Assembly: GCA_004020645.1 (NCBI GenBank)
Contig: SAQL01000011.1
Coordinates: 124,001-188,000, forward strand
Source of the DNA: Mesorhizobium sp.
Lineage (GTDB): Bacteria > Pseudomonadota > Alphaproteobacteria > Rhizobiales > Rhizobiaceae
Direction of reading: 5' to 3'
DNA: 64,000 nt
Part shown: positions 60,108 through 64,000 of the stretch, piece by piece
Position numbering within the stretch: the stretch's first letter is position 1
Layout of the letters: each line of letters opens with the position of its first letter
Program-made: the position numbers and the translations under genes
Notes under the pieces: model-generated
The model's database searches: none
Told to the model about the DNA's origin: nothing
Seen by the model: the letters and a program-made list of their open reading frames with translations, nothing else

Positions 60108-60569
60108 ATGCAGCCGACAATCGAACCAATGCACGAGGGCGACGTCGAGATGGTTGCGCGACTGCGGCTCGCTGCGTTTTTTGAGGGCACCGGAAGAACG
60201 CTGAAGGAGGACACGGCGGGGCTGCGAAGGTTGTTGGCCGGCGATGGCTTCGAGACTTCGCTGATTGCCCGGACTGGTGGTATCCCGGTCGGGACTTGCT
60301 TGCTGGTCCGCCATGAACTCGAGCCTGCGCATGACCTGACGCCATGGCTTGCCGGGCTGGCTGTCGCTCCCGAGCATCAGCGGCGAGGGATCGGCGGGGC
60401 ACTGGTCAGGGCGATCGAAGCGCATGCAGCGTCCGCCGGCGTCAGCGAACTCTATCTCTATACTTGGGAAGCGCGCGATTTCTACGCCGCGCTCGCCTGG
60501 AATGCGGTCGAAACGTTCGAGCAGGATGGCGGGACAATGCTGCTGATGTCGCGCAGGCTCAGCCGCTAG
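60108..60569 (+). CDS. GNAT-family N-acetyltransferase
   Basis: A 153 aa acetyltransferase: LAGLAVAPEHQRRGIGGALVRAIEAHA is the acetyl-CoA loop (Q/RxxGxG/A), and LYLYTWEARDFYAALAWNAVE the C-terminal motif. The ATG at 60108 has a CAGGA site; upstream in-frame codons overlap the terminator and are rejected. Substrate unknown. It interrupts the BMP-receptor gene and the ABC genes. Confidence 0.87.
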   Translation: MQPTIEPMHEGDVEMVARLRLAAFFEGTGRTLKEDTAGLRRLLAGDGFETSLIARTGGIPVGTCLLVRHELEPAHDLTPWLAGLAVAPEHQRRGIGGALVRAIEAHAASAGVSELYLYTWEARDFYAALAWNAVETFEQDGGTMLLMSRRLSR

Positions 60570-60591
60570 CCGTTGCTCATCCTCAGTAGGC

Positions 60592-60801
60592 TCACCAATG
60601 CGGCGGCTTGGTCACCGGTACGTCGGGTGCAGCCTGCTCCTCCAGCGCGAGGAAGCGGTCAGTCAGCGCATCGAGCTTGCGCTGCATGCGCTCGATCACC
60701 TTCCACTGCTCGGCGATCTGGTCCGACAGTTCCTCGATGGTCTTTTCCTGCTCGGCGGCGCGGATTTCCAGCGTCGTCAGCCGGTCGGCGGGCATGGTCA
60801 T
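60592..60801 (-). CDS. slyX: SlyX family protein
   Basis: A 69 aa coiled-coil protein (LTTLEIRAAEQEKTIEELSD, then QIAEQWKVIERMQRKLDAL) ending with the family's P-P-H-[WY] signature (KPPHW). Function unknown. The ATG at 60799-60801 is used. It is transcribed against the ABC genes. Confidence 0.92.
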   Translation of the reverse strand: MTMPADRLTTLEIRAAEQEKTIEELSDQIAEQWKVIERMQRKLDALTDRFLALEEQAAPDVPVTKPPHW

Positions 60802-60867
60802 CTGAAAAACCTCGGGTTGTTACTGTGCAACTCTCAAGAGATGCGAATTTCGGGATTTCGCTACATC

Positions 60868-60960
60868 AGAGCGACATGCGTCCAATCGGACGCCCAAACT
60901 ACCCTCTAACACTTACGATCTTCGCATCGTGCTTTCCGAAAATCGACTCCGGTTTTCGGG
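60868..60960 (-). repeat. Dispersed double-hairpin element, copy C
   Basis: Reverse complement of the element at 17801-17907: hairpin around CGATTTTCGGAAAGCACGAT, linker with GTGTTAGAG, and hairpin with GCGTCCGATTGGACGC. It lies upstream of the nucleoside ABC transporter genes. Confidence 0.85.
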
Positions 60961-61119
60961 CCGGTGCAATAGCGAATGTGAAGGCTGCGGCACGTTCGAA
61001 ATTGACAAGCGCGCGGGGATTTGTCGAGAGTGAATGCTGCTCCGGCCAATTGGCACAGACGGGGTGTCATGCTAGGCTTTTTGACCAAGCGATAAAAAAA
61101 TAAAAGTGGGACAGGCTGC

Positions 61120-62652
61120 ATGGCGCAAGCCGCAATCGAGTTGATCGGCATTGACAAGAGTTTTGGCGCCGTTCGCGCCAACCGCGACATCAATCTGGAG
61201 ATCGTGCGCGGCACCATCCATGGCATCGTCGGCGAGAACGGCGCTGGCAAGTCGACGCTGATGTCGATCCTCTATGGTTTCTACCAGGCCGACAGCGGCG
61301 AGATCCGCGTCGGCGGCCAGTCGGCGTCGATCAAGTCGCCAAACGACGCCATCGCGCTCGGCATCGGCATGGTGCACCAGCATTTCATGCTGGTCGACAA
61401 TTTCACGGTGCTGGAAAACGTCATTCTCGGCGCCGAAAGCGATGCGCTGCTAAAGAAGAGCATCGCCAAGGCGCGGTCCGAACTGGAACGGCTCGAGCGC
61501 GAATACGGGCTGGAGGTCGATCCCGATGCGATCATCGAGGAGTTGCCGGTCGGCCTGCAGCAGCGTGTCGAAATCCTCAAGGCGCTGTATCGCGGCGCCG
61601 AGATCCTGATCCTCGACGAGCCGACAGGCGTGCTCACCCCGGCTGAGGCCAACCATCTGTTCCGCATCCTCAAGCAGCTGAAGGAGCAGGGCAAAACGAT
61701 CGTGCTGATCACCCACAAGCTGCGCGAGATCATGGCGATCACCGACACGGTCTCGGTCATGCGCCAGGGCACGATGGTGGCGACACGCGAAACCAGGAAG
61801 ACCACGGTCGAGGAATTGGCCGAGCTGATGGTCGGGCGGCGCGTGCTGCTCAGGGTCGAGAAGGGCGAGGCGGAAGCCGGCGGCGTCAAACTCGCGGTCC
61901 AGAACCTGACGGTGAAGGATTCGCGCGGCGTCACCATGGTCGACGACATCTCCTTCGATGTGCGCGCCGGCGAGATCGTCGGCATCGCCGGCGTCGCCGG
62001 CAACGGGCAATCCGAAATGCTCGAGGCGATTTCCGGCATCAGGCGCGCCGTCTCGGGCTCCGTCATGCTCGACGGCAAGCCGATCGATCTGACCGGGGCC
62101 GCCGATCCCGGCGAGCTGCGCGACCGCGGCCTCGCCCATGTGCCGGAAGACCGTCATCATGTCGGGCTGGTGCTGGCCTTCGAGGAGAACGAGAATTCGA
62201 TCCTCGGCTATCACGACGATCCCCGCTACCTCCGGGGGCCGTTCCTCAACATCGATGCCATCCGCGACGACGCCAGGGACAAGATCGCCAAATACGACAT
62301 CCGCCCGGCGGACTGCCGCCTCAAGACCGCGAATTTCTCCGGCGGCAACCAGCAGAAGATCGTGCTGGCGCGGGAAATGGAACAGGATCCGGGTGTGCTG
62401 ATCGTCGGTCAGCCGACGCGCGGCGTCGATGTCGGCGCCATCGAATTCATCCATAAGCGCCTCATCGCCATGCGCGACCAGGGCAAGGCGGTGCTGGTGG
62501 TGTCGGTCGAGCTGGACGAGATCCGCTCGCTCTCCGACCGCATCCTGGTGATGTTCGCCGGCCGCGTCGTCGGCGAGCGCGGCCCGGAGGCGACCGAAGG
62601 CGAGCTGGGCCTGCTGATGGCCGGTGTCGAGCACCAGGAGGCGGCGGAATGA
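61120..62652 (+). CDS. Nucleoside ABC transporter ATP-binding protein (two ATPase domains)
   Basis: A 510 aa fused ATPase. Domain 1 has Walker [10 protein letters not shown] (~43-51), an [15 protein letters not shown] signature region and [13 protein letters not shown]; domain 2 has a degenerate Walker [11 protein letters not shown], signature [17 protein letters not shown] and Walker [14 protein letters not shown]. This is the layout of sugar/nucleoside importers such as YufO/NupB. It overlaps the permease gene by 4 bases (ATGA). Partner of the BMP receptor upstream. Confidence 0.93.
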   Translation: MAQAAIELIGIDKSFGAVRANRDINLEIVRGTIHGIVGENGAGKSTLMSILYGFYQADSGEIRVGGQSASIKSPNDAIALGIGMVHQHFMLVDNFTVLENVILGAESDALLKKSIAKARSELERLEREYGLEVDPDAIIEELPVGLQQRVEILKALYRGAEILILDEPTGVLTPAEANHLFRILKQLKEQGKTIVLITHKLREIMAITDTVSVMRQGTMVATRETRKTTVEELAELMVGRRVLLRVEKGEAEAGGVKLAVQNLTVKDSRGVTMVDDISFDVRAGEIVGIAGVAGNGQSEMLEAISGIRRAVSGSVMLDGKPIDLTGAADPGELRDRGLAHVPEDRHHVGLVLAFEENENSILGYHDDPRYLRGPFLNIDAIRDDARDKIAKYDIRPADCRLKTANFSGGNQQKIVLAREMEQDPGVLIVGQPTRGVDVGAIEFIHKRLIAMRDQGKAVLVVSVELDEIRSLSDRILVMFAGRVVGERGPEATEGELGLLMAGVEHQEAAE

Positions 62653-63788
62653 GCACTCCCTACGCCAAGCTGCCGGCCTGGGCGGATTACGGGCTGATCC
62701 CGGTGATCAATCTCGCCGTTGCCTTCGTCGTCGCCGGCTTTGTCGTGCTTTTGGTTGGAGAAAATCCGTTCCGTGCGGCCGCCGTCCTGGTCGAGGGCGC
62801 CTTCGGCCGTGGGCAAGGCATTGCGTTTACGCTATTCTACGCCACCACCTTCATCTTCAGCGGGCTTTCGTTTGCGGTTGCGGCGCATTGCGGCCTGTTC
62901 AACATCGGCGGCGAGGGCCAGGGCTATATCGCCGGTCTCGGCATCGGCATCGTCTGCCTAGCCTTTGACAGCGTGCTGCCATGGTGGCTCACCTTCCCGC
63001 TGGCGATCATCGCCGCTGCGGCGATGGGGGCGCTGTGGGCGCTGATCCCGGCCTATCTGCAGGCCAAGCGCGGTTCGCATATCGTCATCACCACCATCAT
63101 GTTCAACTTCATCGCCGCCAGTGTCATGGTCTACATGCTGGTCGGCATGCTGAAGCCCGCCAATTCGATGGCGCCGCAGACGCGCACCTTCCTCGACGGC
63201 GCGCAACTGCCGAAGCTCAACTGGGTCATCGAATTGTTCGGCGCCAAGATTCGCTCGGCGCCATTCAACATCACCTTCCTGCTGGCGCTAGTCGTGGCCT
63301 TTCTGGTCTGGGTGTTGATCTGGCGCACCAGGCTCGGCTATGAGATGCGCACCTACGGCCACAGCCCGAAAGCGGCGCGCTATGCCGGCATTTCGGAGAC
63401 CCGCATCATCATCGTGGCCATGATGATTTCGGGCGCGCTCGCCGGCATGATGGCGCTCAACCCGACGATGGGCGATCAGCACAATGTCGCGCTCGAATTC
63501 GTTTCGGGCGCGGGTTTCGTCGGCATCGCCGTGGCGCTGATGGGGCGCCTGCACCCCGTCGGCATCGTGCTGGCGGCGATCCTGTTTGGCATGCTCTACC
63601 AGGGCGGCGCCGAGCTTGCCTTCGAGATGCCGGCGATCAGCCGCGACATAATCGTCATCATCCAGGGCCTGGTCATCCTGTTCGCCGGCGCGCTCGAGCA
63701 CATGTTCCGGCCTTATGTCCAGGCGCTGTTCGCCTCGCTTAGCCCGAGGACGGTCGGCATGGAAGCGGTCAAGGGGAAGGGCGCCTGA
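62649..63788 (+). CDS. Nucleoside ABC transporter permease 1 (YufP/NupC-like)
   Basis: A 379 aa inner-membrane permease with about nine hydrophobic segments. The family motif for this class, [18 protein letters not shown] (~82-99), and a cytoplasmic loop [33 protein letters not shown] (~236-268) that contacts the ATPase are visible. Overlaps the ATPase gene; followed at once by the second permease. Confidence 0.92.
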   Translation: MSTPYAKLPAWADYGLIPVINLAVAFVVAGFVVLLVGENPFRAAAVLVEGAFGRGQGIAFTLFYATTFIFSGLSFAVAAHCGLFNIGGEGQGYIAGLGIGIVCLAFDSVLPWWLTFPLAIIAAAAMGALWALIPAYLQAKRGSHIVITTIMFNFIAASVMVYMLVGMLKPANSMAPQTRTFLDGAQLPKLNWVIELFGAKIRSAPFNITFLLALVVAFLVWVLIWRTRLGYEMRTYGHSPKAARYAGISETRIIIVAMMISGALAGMMALNPTMGDQHNVALEFVSGAGFVGIAVALMGRLHPVGIVLAAILFGMLYQGGAELAFEMPAISRDIIVIIQGLVILFAGALEHMFRPYVQALFASLSPRTVGMEAVKGKGA

Positions 63789-63789
63789 G

Positions 63790-64000
63790 ATGGATATGTT
63801 CAACGCCATCGTCCAGGTTCTGGACTCGACCATCCGCCTGTCGGTGCCCTTGCTGCTCGCCTGCCTCGCCGGCCTCTATTCGGAGCGGGCCGGCATTTTC
63901 GACATCGGGCTCGAGGGCAAGATGCTGGTCGGCGCCTTCGCCGGTGCCGCCGCAGCCTCCGTCTTCCATTCCGCCTATATCGGCCTCGGCATGGCCATTC
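63790..64000 (+). CDS. Nucleoside ABC transporter permease 2 (YufQ-like), partial
   Basis: First 70 codons of a permease gene that runs off the window end. MDMFNAIVQVLDSTIRLSVP is followed by LLLACLAGLYSERAGIFDIGLEGKMLVGAFAGA; the GIFDIGLEGKML motif is the hallmark of the second permease of BMP-type importers. The ATG lies 1 base after the TGA of permease 1. Confidence 0.9.
   Translation, partial: MDMFNAIVQVLDSTIRLSVPLLLACLAGLYSERAGIFDIGLEGKMLVGAFAGAAAASVFHSAYIGLGMAI

Overview
The window looks like chromosomal DNA of a high-GC alphaproteobacterium of the Rhizobiales, most likely Mesorhizobium or a close relative. This is inferred from the lptC-lptA-lptB-rpoN-hpf-ptsN gene order, sppA-ihfB-lapA, DUF1150 beside a small heat-shock gene, DUF2244 beside nth, DUF3606 and DUF982 proteins, and several families of dispersed palindromic repeats. 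No rRNA gene, CRISPR array, intact transposase or integrase was found. One tRNA gene (tRNA-Ser, GGA) is present.

Layout. 0.1-7.2 kb (mostly minus strand): a quinone-oxidoreductase-like enzyme, lspA, two RNA methyltransferases, a DUF1772 membrane protein, an ornithine-cyclodeaminase-family enzyme, lapA-like, ihfB and sppA. 7.5-12.7 kb (plus): the LPS transport genes lptC/A/B, then rpoN, hpf and ptsN. 12.8-21.7 kb: DUF1150 and Hsp20, a nucleoside hydrolase, a LysE exporter, an amidase with ribokinase, an Ada-type alkyltransferase, a truncated methyltransferase gene, DUF2244, nth, DUF2214 and an acetyltransferase. 21.7-27.9 kb: an IclR regulator divergent from tctC-tctB-tctA, a CaiB-type CoA transferase and a citrate-synthase-fold citryl-CoA lyase-like protein. 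Together these read as uptake, CoA activation and cleavage of a tricarboxylate. 29.2-37.5 kb: a complete kdp potassium uptake operon (two tiny leader genes including kdpF, then kdpA, an unnamed small gene, kdpB, kdpC, kdpD, kdpE). 37.8-41.1 kb: a membrane protein, a methyltransferase and a polyprenyl-type glycosyltransferase, probably one surface-glycan operon.

41.2-57.3 kb is the accessory part. It has small DUF3606/DUF982 genes, a NYN-LOTUS protein, an Omp25-like porin, a group II intron fragment, a duplicated segment carrying a broken Atu4866-family gene, an SDR/decarboxylase/Atu4866 cluster divergent from a LysR regulator, a stand-alone ATP-dependent DNA ligase, a secreted ClpP-like protein, a GcrA-tail-like small protein, and three copies of a ~215 bp element with terminal inverted repeats that looks like a deleted IS200/REP-type transposon. 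A 3.4 kb segment ending in the tRNA-Ser 3' end is bounded by a 14 bp direct repeat and carries a PD-(D/E)XK-like nuclease gene.

57.7-64.0 kb returns to housekeeping content: a small membrane protein, msrA, a BMP-family nucleoside-binding protein, an acetyltransferase, slyX, and the ATPase and two permeases of a nucleoside ABC transporter, the last cut by the window end. The most promising material for new biology is the citrate/citryl-CoA operon, the small proteins of the kdp operon with the kdpA stop-codon loss, and the tRNA-Ser island with its nuclease-like gene.
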